A program made the position numbers and the translations under genes. A stretch of DNA of 64,000 nt from Chryseobacterium phosphatilyticum (GTDB lineage Bacteria > Bacteroidota > Bacteroidia > Flavobacteriales > Weeksellaceae): contig NZ_PPED02000001.1 in NCBI RefSeq assembly GCF_002899825.2, positions 1,426,001 through 1,490,000 of the forward strand, in the 5' to 3' direction. Positions 27,560 through 36,516 of the stretch are shown here, piece by piece. Position 1 is the first letter of the stretch; the number at the start of each line of letters is the position of its first letter. The notes beneath the pieces were generated by a model. That model saw only the letters and a program-made list of their open reading frames with translations, was not told the DNA's origin and ran no database searches.

Positions 27560-29683
27560 ATGAAGAAACACTATATATGGCTACCTTTAATGGCGAGCCT
27601 GAATGCCTACGGACAAACGGAAAACCTTAATGATTCTTTGCAGACAGAAAAAACTTCAGAAATTAGCGGTGTTGTCCTCAAAGCAAGCAAAGCGGTCTTT
27701 CAACAAAAAGCCGATAAAATGATTTTTAATGTAGAAAATAGTGTATTGTCTGATGGTACTACCGTACTTGAATTATTGGGTAAAACCCCGGGTGTGGTTG
27801 TTTCGCAGGAAGGCGAACTCTCTCTACGCGGTAAGAAAGGAGTAAGTGTAATGATTAATGGTAAGCTAAGCTCCCTTTCAACTAAGGAACTGGCCAACCT
27901 GCTGCGCTCTACCAACTCTACCCTGGTAAAAAACATTGAAATTATTGCCAATCCTTCTTCCAAATACGATGCTGCAGGGAATGCAGGGATTATTAATATT
28001 ATACTTAAAAAAAGCTCACTGGAAGGTGTAAGCGGAACTTATTACCTGAACGGAGGAAGAGGCCGTAAAAACAGAATTAATACCGGACTAAGCCTGAACT
28101 ATACCCATAAGAAATTGTCATTGCACGGGGACTACAGCTATACTTTCCGTGGTGAGGAAGAAAGACGGGAATTCAATCAGGTATTCTTTGATGAAAAACA
28201 ACCTCAACTCATAACGAGGAAAACGGATCAGAACTCAACAACCAATGAGCCTTTAACCTCCAATAATTTTAAATTCGGAACTGATTATGCATTTAGTGAT
28301 AAAACGACTATTGGCGCTTTATTTGACGCTAAAATAGGTCGTTATGAAGATTTTTCGAAAGGAGAAAACAGAATATTTCAGCCTGCAGACTATCTTTTTG
28401 CTCATGTCCTTTCCGATAATGGCAGCAAAGAAAACTGGTATGATTATACCTATAACCTGAAAGGTACACATATCTTTAACGATAAGGATTATAAAGCAGA
28501 TGTAGATCTGGAATATGAAACTTCACGTTTCAGCTCCCGCCAGAATCAGCTTTCAAATACGTTAGTGAATCTTGGAACGGAGCAATTTAACAACAGAAGA
28601 GGTACCATTTCTTCCCGTCTGAAAGTCTTCAATGCCAAAGTAGATTTTACCTTACCTTTTAGCGAAAAACATAGTCTTGAAACGGGATTGAAATCCACCA
28701 TAAAGTCTAATAATAATCCTTCGGAATATTTTATACAGCAAGGTGAGGGTTGGATCAATGATGATAAAGCAAGTAATGAGTATGTATATAAAGAACAGAT
28801 TCATGCATTGTATGCCAACTACAAACTGAACCTTACAAGATGGACGTTCCAAATAGGATTGAGAACGGAAATGACACATACAGACATTAACCAGAAAACA
28901 TCCAATGAGCAGCGAAAAAGGGATTACACCAACCTGTTCCCAAGTGCATCGATCAAATATCAGATGAATGATCAGCATGGATTTTATGCTTCTTATAGTA
29001 AACGAATCAACAGACCAAGCCACTTTGACCTGAATCCTTTCCGTTTCTATGATGATCCTTTTAACTACTGGCAGGGAAATCCCAATCTGAATCCTGAATT
29101 TACCCATGCAACAGAATTGGGATATACCTGGGGAAAATATATCATAGCATCGGCTTACTTTAGTGTAACCAATGACGTCATGACAGAAGTATACAACTAC
29201 CAGCCGGACACTGGAATCCTGGTTAAGACTCAGGATAATCTGAACAAATCTTATGTATATGGTGCCAATATAACCGCCACTACAAAACTTTTCAACTGGT
29301 GGTCACTGACATCCATGCTTAATGTATTCAACAATGAATATAAAGGCAATTATCAGAATTACTCAGTAAACAGCTCACAGCTGGCATTTACACTCAATGC
29401 ACAGAACAGTTTCAACATTGCAAAAGGGGTAAAAGCAGAAGCTAATGCACAATACTTCTCAAAATCGAATATTGGATTGTTTATCCGTGATGCCTATTTT
29501 GATCTGACTCTGGGAGTTTCAAAAACATTATGGAAAGATAAAGCAACCTTAAAGCTAGCCGTAACGGACTTATTAAAAACAAATAATTACCGCGTGACGG
29601 GAAATAACTTCAGCTCTACCGTCCGTCAAAAATATAATCTGGACAGCCGTGTGGTAACGCTGTCATTTAATTACAAACTTTAG
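27560..29683 (+). CDS. Outer membrane beta-barrel receptor, TonB-dependent-like (OMP_b-brl_3 family)
   Basis: The 707-residue protein has a signal peptide (MKKHYIWLPLMASLNAYGQ) and a plug-like region with GKTPGVVVSQEGELSLRGKKGVSVMINGKLSSLS. NPSSKYDAAGNAGIINIILKK follows, then a long barrel with alternating aromatic strands ending YKL. It lacks the usual N-terminal carboxypeptidase-regulatory domain; plug-like sequence begins directly after the leader. It starts 11 bases after the PepSY gene, so they are co-transcribed. Probable role: uptake of an iron chelate or another large ligand, paired with the PepSY protein. Confidence 0.85.
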   Translation: MKKHYIWLPLMASLNAYGQTENLNDSLQTEKTSEISGVVLKASKAVFQQKADKMIFNVENSVLSDGTTVLELLGKTPGVVVSQEGELSLRGKKGVSVMINGKLSSLSTKELANLLRSTNSTLVKNIEIIANPSSKYDAAGNAGIINIILKKSSLEGVSGTYYLNGGRGRKNRINTGLSLNYTHKKLSLHGDYSYTFRGEEERREFNQVFFDEKQPQLITRKTDQNSTTNEPLTSNNFKFGTDYAFSDKTTIGALFDAKIGRYEDFSKGENRIFQPADYLFAHVLSDNGSKENWYDYTYNLKGTHIFNDKDYKADVDLEYETSRFSSRQNQLSNTLVNLGTEQFNNRRGTISSRLKVFNAKVDFTLPFSEKHSLETGLKSTIKSNNNPSEYFIQQGEGWINDDKASNEYVYKEQIHALYANYKLNLTRWTFQIGLRTEMTHTDINQKTSNEQRKRDYTNLFPSASIKYQMNDQHGFYASYSKRINRPSHFDLNPFRFYDDPFNYWQGNPNLNPEFTHATELGYTWGKYIIASAYFSVTNDVMTEVYNYQPDTGILVKTQDNLNKSYVYGANITATTKLFNWWSLTSMLNVFNNEYKGNYQNYSVNSSQLAFTLNAQNSFNIAKGVKAEANAQYFSKSNIGLFIRDAYFDLTLGVSKTLWKDKATLKLAVTDLLKTNNYRVTGNNFSSTVRQKYNLDSRVVTLSFNYKL

Positions 29684-29689
29684 TCTGGG

Positions 29690-29724
29690 GAGCCTTGTCA
29701 AGGTTTAAAACCTTGACAAGGCTC
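29690..29724. repeat. 35-base near-perfect palindrome (REP-like)
   Basis: Seventeen bases on each side (GAGCCTTGTCAAGGTTT with its complement) flank a single A. No T-run follows, so it is not a typical terminator. I recall similar CCTTGTCAAGG palindromes between genes in Chryseobacterium, so it may be a dispersed repeat. Confidence 0.6.
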
Positions 29725-29733
29725 TAAGTAGAT

Positions 29734-29773
29734 AAAAAAAAGCTGTTCTCAAAATTTGAGAACAGCTTTTTTA
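29734..29773. terminator. Strong bidirectional terminator between the convergent iron genes
   Basis: A perfect 18-bp stem (AAAAAAGCTGTTCTCAAA with its complement) with a two-base loop has T-runs in both directions. It separates the beta-barrel gene from the DUF4374 gene. Confidence 0.92.
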
Positions 29774-29790
29774 TGAAGTAAATACTTTGA

Positions 29791-30993
29791 TTAATCGTAG
29801 AATTTATCAAAGCGGGCAAAGCCGGAAATATTATCAGGAAGTTTCATTCCTTTGGTAATCTTATCAGTTTGCAGGTCGTATATCCACACATAGTTTCCTC
29901 CCTTGCTGGCATTTACGGCAATGTACAGCTTTTTATCCTGAACAAAAGCGCCTTGTTCATAAGGCTCATCACCAGGCAACTCGTCCAATACTCTAACCAA
30001 TTGTCTGGTTTCAATATCTATAATAGCATAACGACCATTATAGGTATTTCCTAATGTAGGATCACGATACAATACCACCATCTTGTTGTTACCGATGTAA
30101 TCGATCATCGTTTCAAGCGTTTTGTTTCCTAGCAGATCGGTAAGATTGATCTGATATCCCGGATCCGGAGAGGTAGCTCCTTTCAAAACTCTGAAGAGAC
30201 TGATTTTACTTGTTCCGGCTCCTATACGTGGAAAACAAGCATAATAAAATGCTTCATTATCTTTTCTGAAAGCCGTTTTAAAATAAGGAGAGCCATTAGC
30301 CACACCTGAGCTGCGATTATCACTTACTGAGTGCTTTACTTTAAATGTTTTATAATCTATTACTGCCAGGTTATAATATTCGGGAGTAAGCCACTTTCCA
30401 TTACGGAAGCTATACTGCAAGTAAATATTTCCGTCCATGTAGGTTACAGAGCCTACTGTATAGAAATTATAATCATTTGGGAAGGATTCAAATCCTTCGA
30501 TTTCTCCCTGACGGATGATACTAAGATCGGATGCGTTGAAAACTGTATAACGTATATGCTGACCATCTCCAGTTTCTCCAATTAATACCAAAGTATTGTT
30601 ATCTACCCATATATAGCTGGAAATATCACTGATATAGGTAAATGGAACTTCTTTAACAGTAGTCAGCCTGTCTTGTGTATATTTAAACTTTTTGAAGATT
30701 CCCTGATCGGTTTTGTAATTATAAATAAACCCATTTTTGACAATGTAGGAGTAAGTTCCTTTAGAATTAATTTCATCCCCTTCTTTGGTAATATCCATTT
30801 CACCTTTTGAAAGGTCGTTGGTCGCCGTCATATAGTGTACGGTATTGGGCCAGCTTCCTAAAGCAGAAAGCAGAAAATATTTATAATCCTTTTCACCACT
30901 TCCGGAATCTCCGGAGCCTGGTTCTCGTTCACAGCTAATAATGGCTAAGCAGGCGAATAGTAAAAATATACTGTTTTTGAAATATTGTGTCAT
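29791..30993 (-). CDS. DUF4374 lipoprotein (XusB-like xenosiderophore-binding protein)
   Basis: The 400-residue protein has a lipobox (LACLAIISC-type, Cys21) and then a Gly/Ser/Asp-rich linker (EREPGSGDSGSGEKDYKY). A beta-propeller-like body follows with repeated strands (YFLLSALGSWPNTVHYM, TYSYIVKNGFIYNY, SSYIWVDNNTLVLIGE). DUF4374 proteins of Bacteroidetes sit next to TonB receptors and PepSY proteins. The Bacteroides example XusB binds an iron-loaded foreign siderophore at the cell surface. The gene follows the TonB receptor by 6 bases in the same operon. The ligand here is not known. Confidence 0.86.
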   Translation of the reverse strand: MTQYFKNSIFLLFACLAIISCEREPGSGDSGSGEKDYKYFLLSALGSWPNTVHYMTATNDLSKGEMDITKEGDEINSKGTYSYIVKNGFIYNYKTDQGIFKKFKYTQDRLTTVKEVPFTYISDISSYIWVDNNTLVLIGETGDGQHIRYTVFNASDLSIIRQGEIEGFESFPNDYNFYTVGSVTYMDGNIYLQYSFRNGKWLTPEYYNLAVIDYKTFKVKHSVSDNRSSGVANGSPYFKTAFRKDNEAFYYACFPRIGAGTSKISLFRVLKGATSPDPGYQINLTDLLGNKTLETMIDYIGNNKMVVLYRDPTLGNTYNGRYAIIDIETRQLVRVLDELPGDEPYEQGAFVQDKKLYIAVNASKGGNYVWIYDLQTDKITKGMKLPDNISGFARFDKFYD

Positions 30994-30999
30994 GATCTT

Positions 31000-33360
31000 T
31001 TACTTAAATAGATATCTGAATTTTACATAGAAAGCACGTCCCTGCTTCTGAAGTTTAAAATTATCATATGCCAGAGCGTCGGTAAGATTAGTTACATCGA
31101 ATGCAAGATTATACCTTCCACTTTTCATAGAGTAGCTTATACCAATATTATGCAGGATTTGTCTTGGAATAATCGGGATGTTCCTTGGATTTCCATAGGT
31201 TTTCCAGTTTTTGTAGAACCACTCAGTCATTTGTAGCCCGTAGTAAAGCTCTACACGGCTGTCTTTTTGAAACCAGTCATCTTTACCGATGCTTACATTC
31301 ACATTTCCAAATAACCAGGGTTGGTTGGGAACATCTTTTTTGTAAGTTGCTGAAACTACATCTTCGCTGTTGTTGGCAAATTTTGTATTGTCATAAGCCT
31401 TATTGTAGCTCACATTCATTAGCACATTCAGGAGCCTTTTGTATTGATAACTCAACTCTCCTTCCAGTCCGCGGGTAAAGATATTGGAAAGGTTTTCATA
31501 TTTGAAAGTACTGTTGTACAAATTAGGAACGGTGTAGATAAAATCTTTTGTATCACGGATGTACCCTGCACCTTCTATGCGGAAAGCATGTGGCCCCCAA
31601 TGATGATTGAAGTACAAACCAACATTTACATTATTGCTTGTTTCAGGTTTCAGATTCATATTACTTGTGACCGCAACACCATCTCCGAAGATTTCCTGTG
31701 GTTCCACCAAGCGATAAGAACGTTCAAATGATCCTTTCAGGCCAAGGTTTCTGGTAATTTTTACTGTGGTGGCAAAGCCATATCCCCAGCTACTGAAATT
31801 ATCTTTTACGGGGTTATCAGTTCTGGTAATCTGATCAAAAACCATCTTCTGAAGTCCTACCTTGTAATATTTAGCAAAGAAAATATTGGTCCAGTGCTTA
31901 TTAAAAAATTCCTGTTGATACGCCATAGATATGATCTGTTTGGTCATCTTTGCGGGAACTACGTCATCTTTTTCCTCCTCTAATTTATTGAATGTGGTAT
32001 TTTTAAGATAATCGAGTACATAATTAAATATAAGCTTATGATGGTCAACGATCCTGTAAGTAGCGCCTAGCTGTGAATAAAGACGATCTTCATGTTGCAT
32101 GATCATACTTCGCCCTCCTTTCTCACTGGTGGCAGAAGGCTCGAAAGTACCATCCCAGCTGTATTTACGCATAAGAGTATCGGTTGCTTTCTGAACACTT
32201 CGAGAAAAACCGGCATAAAGATTTACATCCAGGTGGTCATTAAAGAGATGCGCTTTTTTGTATTTCATAAAGTAATTCTGAGCTTCTCCACTTTGCTTTA
32301 CTCCACCGTATACTACATCCTGGTTGGAACCTGTTTGTATCTGTTTGTTAAAAACTGATTGTGAAGCCCCTATAAAAAACGAATCTGCCCAACTTTTGTT
32401 TTCTAATCCAACCTCAGCCATTCCAAAAACAGATTGATATCTGTCATTAAAACGCTTTACATTTCTTGGCTCATATTCGTTTTTGGCAGCATTCCAGATT
32501 TTCATATCCTTCATCAGATAATTGTTATCTGAATGGTTATAAAAACTGTTGATGCGTAAAATTAGTCCTGTTTTATCATCTTTAAACTGTCCATTCAGAT
32601 TGATACGCTGTGTATTAAAAGACCCTACACTGATCCCTGCATCCAGATAATTTTTGCTGCTTCCCGGAGTAATAATATTGACCGCTCCTCCCATAGCATC
32701 AGTACTTAGATGGATAGGAACAACCCCTTTATAAATCTCAACACGATCGGCCATATTCACAGGCAATGTACTAAGGTCTACTCCTTTCCCAAGCATTTCC
32801 AAAGGAACGCCATCGATAAAGAATTTCACAGCTTTACCAGACATTCCATTGATAGAGAAGTTATAATCAGAACCTACACCACCCTGTTGCCGAACTTTGA
32901 TCCCTGTTGTCCTGTTCAGAACCTGATTAAGATCGGCCGTAGTATTGGCCAGCTTCGCTACATCTATAGCATTAACCGTAAAAGCACCATCCTGCAGTGC
33001 CTTCACTTTCCCTTTACCATATATGGTAACTTCTTCTACAACCGCCTGATCCTCGGCTAGCTCAATACTTATCGGAGATCCTTCGCCATAGAAGTTTATT
33101 TTCTTTCTGAGCTTTTTATAGCCACCCAGATTGAAGATCAATACAGCCTCTCCTTTTTTGTAGTTAATCCTGAAATTTCCATTTTGATCAGTTTGTGTTT
33201 TAATTTTTGTATTTTCTACAAAAACGGTTACTCCACTTAAGCCCTGTTTTTTATGATCCTGAACAACTCCCTGAACCGAAGAATCAGTATCCTGTGCACT
33301 GATAAGGGAAATTGAAAGAGTAAAAATGAGAAAGATAAAAATACGTTGATACAATTTCAT
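31000..33360 (-). CDS. TonB-dependent outer membrane receptor (XusA-like, siderophore/iron)
   Basis: The 786-residue receptor has a signal peptide. A carboxypeptidase-regulatory-like domain follows (residues about 25-110: SSVQGVVQDHKKQGLSGVTVFVENTK...TDQNGNFRINY). The plug (about 120-235) contains NQVLNRTTGIKVRQQGGVGSDYNFSINGMSGKAVKFFIDGVPLE and GGAVNIITP. A 22-strand barrel ends in FRYLFK. This is the length and order of TonB siderophore receptors. It leads an operon with the DUF4374 lipoprotein, and a palindrome resembling a Fur box lies directly upstream. Iron-limited induction is likely. There is no SusD partner, so it is not a polysaccharide system. Confidence 0.9.
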   Translation of the reverse strand: MKLYQRIFIFLIFTLSISLISAQDTDSSVQGVVQDHKKQGLSGVTVFVENTKIKTQTDQNGNFRINYKKGEAVLIFNLGGYKKLRKKINFYGEGSPISIELAEDQAVVEEVTIYGKGKVKALQDGAFTVNAIDVAKLANTTADLNQVLNRTTGIKVRQQGGVGSDYNFSINGMSGKAVKFFIDGVPLEMLGKGVDLSTLPVNMADRVEIYKGVVPIHLSTDAMGGAVNIITPGSSKNYLDAGISVGSFNTQRINLNGQFKDDKTGLILRINSFYNHSDNNYLMKDMKIWNAAKNEYEPRNVKRFNDRYQSVFGMAEVGLENKSWADSFFIGASQSVFNKQIQTGSNQDVVYGGVKQSGEAQNYFMKYKKAHLFNDHLDVNLYAGFSRSVQKATDTLMRKYSWDGTFEPSATSEKGGRSMIMQHEDRLYSQLGATYRIVDHHKLIFNYVLDYLKNTTFNKLEEEKDDVVPAKMTKQIISMAYQQEFFNKHWTNIFFAKYYKVGLQKMVFDQITRTDNPVKDNFSSWGYGFATTVKITRNLGLKGSFERSYRLVEPQEIFGDGVAVTSNMNLKPETSNNVNVGLYFNHHWGPHAFRIEGAGYIRDTKDFIYTVPNLYNSTFKYENLSNIFTRGLEGELSYQYKRLLNVLMNVSYNKAYDNTKFANNSEDVVSATYKKDVPNQPWLFGNVNVSIGKDDWFQKDSRVELYYGLQMTEWFYKNWKTYGNPRNIPIIPRQILHNIGISYSMKSGRYNLAFDVTNLTDALAYDNFKLQKQGRAFYVKFRYLFK

Positions 33361-33745
33361 TATTTATAATTATTATAAATAGCAAAATTAAAGGTTCCCT
33401 ATGAATACCCCAAGGAAAAGGCTCTTTTATTTTTAATTATTCTAATTATATATAATGTTTTTTATAATATACATTTTGTCTAACCAGATAAATCGTTTAC
33501 ATTCAGATACAAACATTTAATATATCAGATGAGTACATTTTCCGAATATGAAAAAAATCATCCGAAAAATCAAGCCTGATCACGTAGATTTTTCGAGTTT
33601 TCATTGAATTATAATAAAAAGACTAACAAATTTCACCATTTCTCAACCCGGATAATGCCTATTCCGAACTCAATATTTGTTAGGATGTAAAATTTTCTCC
33701 TCTCAGAGATAAAGGAGATTGTACAGGTTTTAAATAAAATACCTA
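33361..33745. promoter_or_regulatory. Control region of the TonB receptor operon, with a Fur-box-like palindrome at 33363-33379
   Basis: TTTATAATTATTATAAA (33363-33379) is a perfect 8-1-8 palindrome that starts three bases upstream of the receptor ATG. Against the 7-1-7 Fur form TGATAATNATTATCA it differs at two outer positions. The rest of this 385-base gap is AT-rich and I see no gene in it. A weak TCTCCT/AGGAGA hairpin (about 33694-33718) lies nearer to topB. Confidence 0.55.
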
Positions 33746-35878
33746 TTAATTAAGCTGTACCTGGAAGTCATCACCTAAAGCAAGAACACCTTCTGCAATA
33801 CTTTCCGGGTGGGCATTGAATCCTTTCAGTTTTGAGCTTTTGCCTTTCAACACAAGATCCATCAATTGCTTATCCGTTAATTTCTTTCCGAAAATTTCAA
33901 AGGTAATTTTAAAGCCACAATTTTTGAAGTCGGAGCAGCCTACAGCGGTTTTTCCTTTAATCAGATTGTGTTCTTTACACTTCGGACATTTTGTTTCTTC
34001 CCAGGACTGAAGTTCTTTTTTCTGAGCAGGTTCTCTTTTTTTCTTTTCCTTAACCACCTCTTTTTCTTCTTCCTGTAAGGTAATCACTTTTCCTTTTCCG
34101 TAGACTACTTTATCAGTCAGTTCCGTCACCATCTGAATCAGTTCTTCTTTGAAAAGGTTAGCTTCATATTCGCCTTTCTCAATTTTACGAAGCTTTGATT
34201 CCCATTCTCCGGTCAGTTCCGGGCTTTTTAACAGCTCGTCTTCGATGGTATCAATCAACTGAATTCCGGTTTGGGTAGCAATAAGGTTTTTTCGTTTCTT
34301 TTCAATGTACTTTCTTTTGAAAAGGGTTTCGATAATATTGGCACGTGTAGATGGCCTTCCAATACCATTGTTCTTCAACATCTCACGCAGTTCTTCATCT
34401 TCTACCTGTTTTCCGGCAGTTTCCATGGCTCTCAGCAAAGTTGCTTCCGTGTAAGGTTTCGGAGGGGTAGTTTTTCCCTGGTGAATCATCGGATCATGAG
34501 GTCCGGTTTCTCCCACCACAAATTCAGGGATGGTCTGTTCTTCCTCTTTTTCCTTTTCTTTGTCTTTATCGGTAGATTCTTCTTTGGGCTCTTTGGCATA
34601 CACAGCTCTCCATCCCGGTTCCAGAACCTGTCTTCCACTGGTTTTGAAAGGAATCGTTCCTACTTTTCCTTCAACCAAAGTATTGGAAATCTTACATTCC
34701 GGATAAAATACGGCAATAAAACGTTTGGCAATCAGATCGTAAATCAGTTTTTCCTCCCTGCTCAGATTTTGAGAAGGCGGTACTTCTGTAGGAATGATGG
34801 CGTGGTGATCGGTTACTTTTGAATCATCAAAAACAGCCTTTGATTTTGGAATCGGAGCCTCCAGCAAAGGGGCGATCAACTCCTGGTAAGGATACATTTT
34901 CTGAAGAATACCTTCTATTTTCGGATATAAACTTTCGGATAGATAGGTGGTATCAACACGCGGATAAGTCACATGCTTCTTTTCGTAAAGACTTTGAATA
35001 TAATTTAATGTATTCTCTGCTGAATATCCATATTTCTTGTTGGCCTCCACCTGAAGACCGGTAAGGTCAAAAAGTCTCGGATTTTTTTCTTTTCCTTCTT
35101 TAATTTCAAAAGAAACGATTTCAAAAGGATTGACTTTCAGATATTCAAGTCCTTTTTCGGCACGTTCAAGGGTTTTTAAACGATCAATTGCGGCATTAAA
35201 AATAACGTCACGGTATTTTGTTTTTAACTCCCAATATTCTTCTGTGGTAAAAGCATCAATTTCTTTCTGGCGCTGAACAAGCATAGCCAATGTAGGGGTC
35301 TGCACTCTTCCGATTGAAAGAACGGCTTTATTTCCACCAAATTTCTTGGTAAAAAGACGTGTTGCATTAATCCCCAGCAACCAATCTCCGATCGCTCTTG
35401 CATTTCCTGCCAGGTAAAGATTTTTGTAATCATCAGCGGGTTTCAAGGTAGCAAAACCTTCTTTAATGGCTTCTTCCGTTAATGAAGAAATCCATAAACG
35501 CTGAATGGGCTTATTGCATTTTGCTTTCTGCAAGACCCAACGCTGGATCAATTCTCCCTCCTGCCCGGCATCCCCGCAGTTGATAACCTCATCACATTCT
35601 TCGACCAATTTTTCAATCACTTTAAACTGATTTTCAACGCCTTTATTCGGGATCAGCTTGATCCCAAAACTATTGGGAATAATCGGCAATGAAAATAAAT
35701 TCCAGGATTTAAACTGAGGACCGTAATCGTGAGGCTCTTTCAGCGTACAAAGGTGTCCGAACGTCCATGTCACGCAATAGCCGTTCCCTTCCATATAGCC
35801 CTGTTTAGGCATGGTAGCGCCCAATACTTTGGCAATATCTCTGGCAACACTGGGTTTCTCGGCAATACATAATTTCAT
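33746..35878 (-). CDS. topB: DNA topoisomerase III (type IA)
   Basis: The start at 35878 (MKLCIAEKPSVARDIAKVLG) is the standard family N-terminus. The open frame reaches 39 residues further upstream but adds unlike sequence. The 710-residue enzyme has the Toprim motifs IAEKPSVA (5-12) and GDAGQEGEL (102-110), the LSIGRVQTPTL segment, and the active tyrosine in TYPRVDTTYLSE. A charged Glu/Lys-rich linker and a C-terminal zinc finger (CPKCKEHN...GCSDFKNCGF) follow. It relaxes negative supercoils and resolves linked single strands. Conjugative elements often carry topB, but no mobility genes surround it here, so this is a chromosomal copy. Confidence 0.93.
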   Translation of the reverse strand: MKLCIAEKPSVARDIAKVLGATMPKQGYMEGNGYCVTWTFGHLCTLKEPHDYGPQFKSWNLFSLPIIPNSFGIKLIPNKGVENQFKVIEKLVEECDEVINCGDAGQEGELIQRWVLQKAKCNKPIQRLWISSLTEEAIKEGFATLKPADDYKNLYLAGNARAIGDWLLGINATRLFTKKFGGNKAVLSIGRVQTPTLAMLVQRQKEIDAFTTEEYWELKTKYRDVIFNAAIDRLKTLERAEKGLEYLKVNPFEIVSFEIKEGKEKNPRLFDLTGLQVEANKKYGYSAENTLNYIQSLYEKKHVTYPRVDTTYLSESLYPKIEGILQKMYPYQELIAPLLEAPIPKSKAVFDDSKVTDHHAIIPTEVPPSQNLSREEKLIYDLIAKRFIAVFYPECKISNTLVEGKVGTIPFKTSGRQVLEPGWRAVYAKEPKEESTDKDKEKEKEEEQTIPEFVVGETGPHDPMIHQGKTTPPKPYTEATLLRAMETAGKQVEDEELREMLKNNGIGRPSTRANIIETLFKRKYIEKKRKNLIATQTGIQLIDTIEDELLKSPELTGEWESKLRKIEKGEYEANLFKEELIQMVTELTDKVVYGKGKVITLQEEEKEVVKEKKKREPAQKKELQSWEETKCPKCKEHNLIKGKTAVGCSDFKNCGFKITFEIFGKKLTDKQLMDLVLKGKSSKLKGFNAHPESIAEGVLALGDDFQVQLN

Positions 35879-36004
35879 GAACTCGGGGTTTATTGAAGGA
35901 GTGCAAAAATCGGGATTTTTTTTGACTTTAGCTAATTTAGTTGGGAGTTGATCTTTGATACGTTGTAGGTACAAGTATCCAAAACCCGCCAGCAATATTA
36001 ATAA

Positions 36005-36436
36005 TTATGAGCTAACAAACATTACTTTTTCTGCACCATTTATAATATTAAGATCCAGCCTTTCAATAAGAAAATTTACATCCTCAACAAACTTCTGCTT
36101 CAGATACCCGTCTTCAATATCATGTCCATACGCTATCTTTTTATAGAAATCAGGTTGGTTTTTCAATACATTCTTCAATTGTACCAGATTAGATTTTAAA
36201 ACCTCCAGATCAATATATTCTTCATAAAAATTCCAGAAATCCAATATCTTCAAGTCTATCTCTAAGACTCTTTCTATTTGACACAATAATCGGTCTTCAT
36301 CTTCCAGACCATCACCAGTCATCACCAGATTTAAACCGTCTCTTCCGTCAAAATGGCATCGATCTCTCAAGTCCAGATATTGCCATAGAGGTTCCTCTTT
36401 ATCAAACACAAAACTTATTTCAAGCCCTAATCCCAT
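36005..36436 (-). CDS. Hypothetical cytosolic protein
   Basis: The 143-residue acidic protein has no signal peptide or membrane segment. It is mainly helical with charged heptad-like stretches (EEYIDLEVLKSNLVQLKNVLKNQ and QKFVEDVNFLIERLDLNI). I do not recognise the family. Its small size, acidity and isolation next to topB would suit an immunity-like or structural protein, but no toxin gene is adjacent, so that would be speculation. Confidence 0.55.
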   Translation of the reverse strand: MGLGLEISFVFDKEEPLWQYLDLRDRCHFDGRDGLNLVMTGDGLEDEDRLLCQIERVLEIDLKILDFWNFYEEYIDLEVLKSNLVQLKNVLKNQPDFYKKIAYGHDIEDGYLKQKFVEDVNFLIERLDLNIINGAEKVMFVSS

Positions 36437-36460
36437 ATCATTTCTTAAAAAGTAAATATA

Positions 36461-36486
36461 ACAAAAGCCCCCTTAAAAAAGGAGGC
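36461..36486 (-). terminator. Terminator of the orphan M17 N-terminal domain gene
   Basis: On the minus strand the stem GCCTCCTT/AAGGGGGC (one G-U pair) with a TTTT loop is followed by TTTTGTTAT. Confidence 0.7.
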
Positions 36487-36516
36487 TCAATCAACAATAT
36501 TAATGAAACCAGTTCA

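Noticed and set aside
28652-29107. 151-codon open frame on the - strand within the OMP barrel gene
   Set aside because: Antisense shadow; the + strand barrel is clearly the real gene.
31000-33360. SusC-type polysaccharide receptor
   Set aside because: No SusD partner follows; the downstream DUF4374 lipoprotein points to iron chelates.
34271-34822. 183-codon open frame on the + strand opposite topB
   Set aside because: Antisense shadow of a well-conserved gene; Phe/Ser-rich translation with no known motif.
33746-35878. topB as part of a conjugative element
   Set aside because: No relaxase, tra or integrase genes lie around it; Bacteroidetes also carry chromosomal copies.
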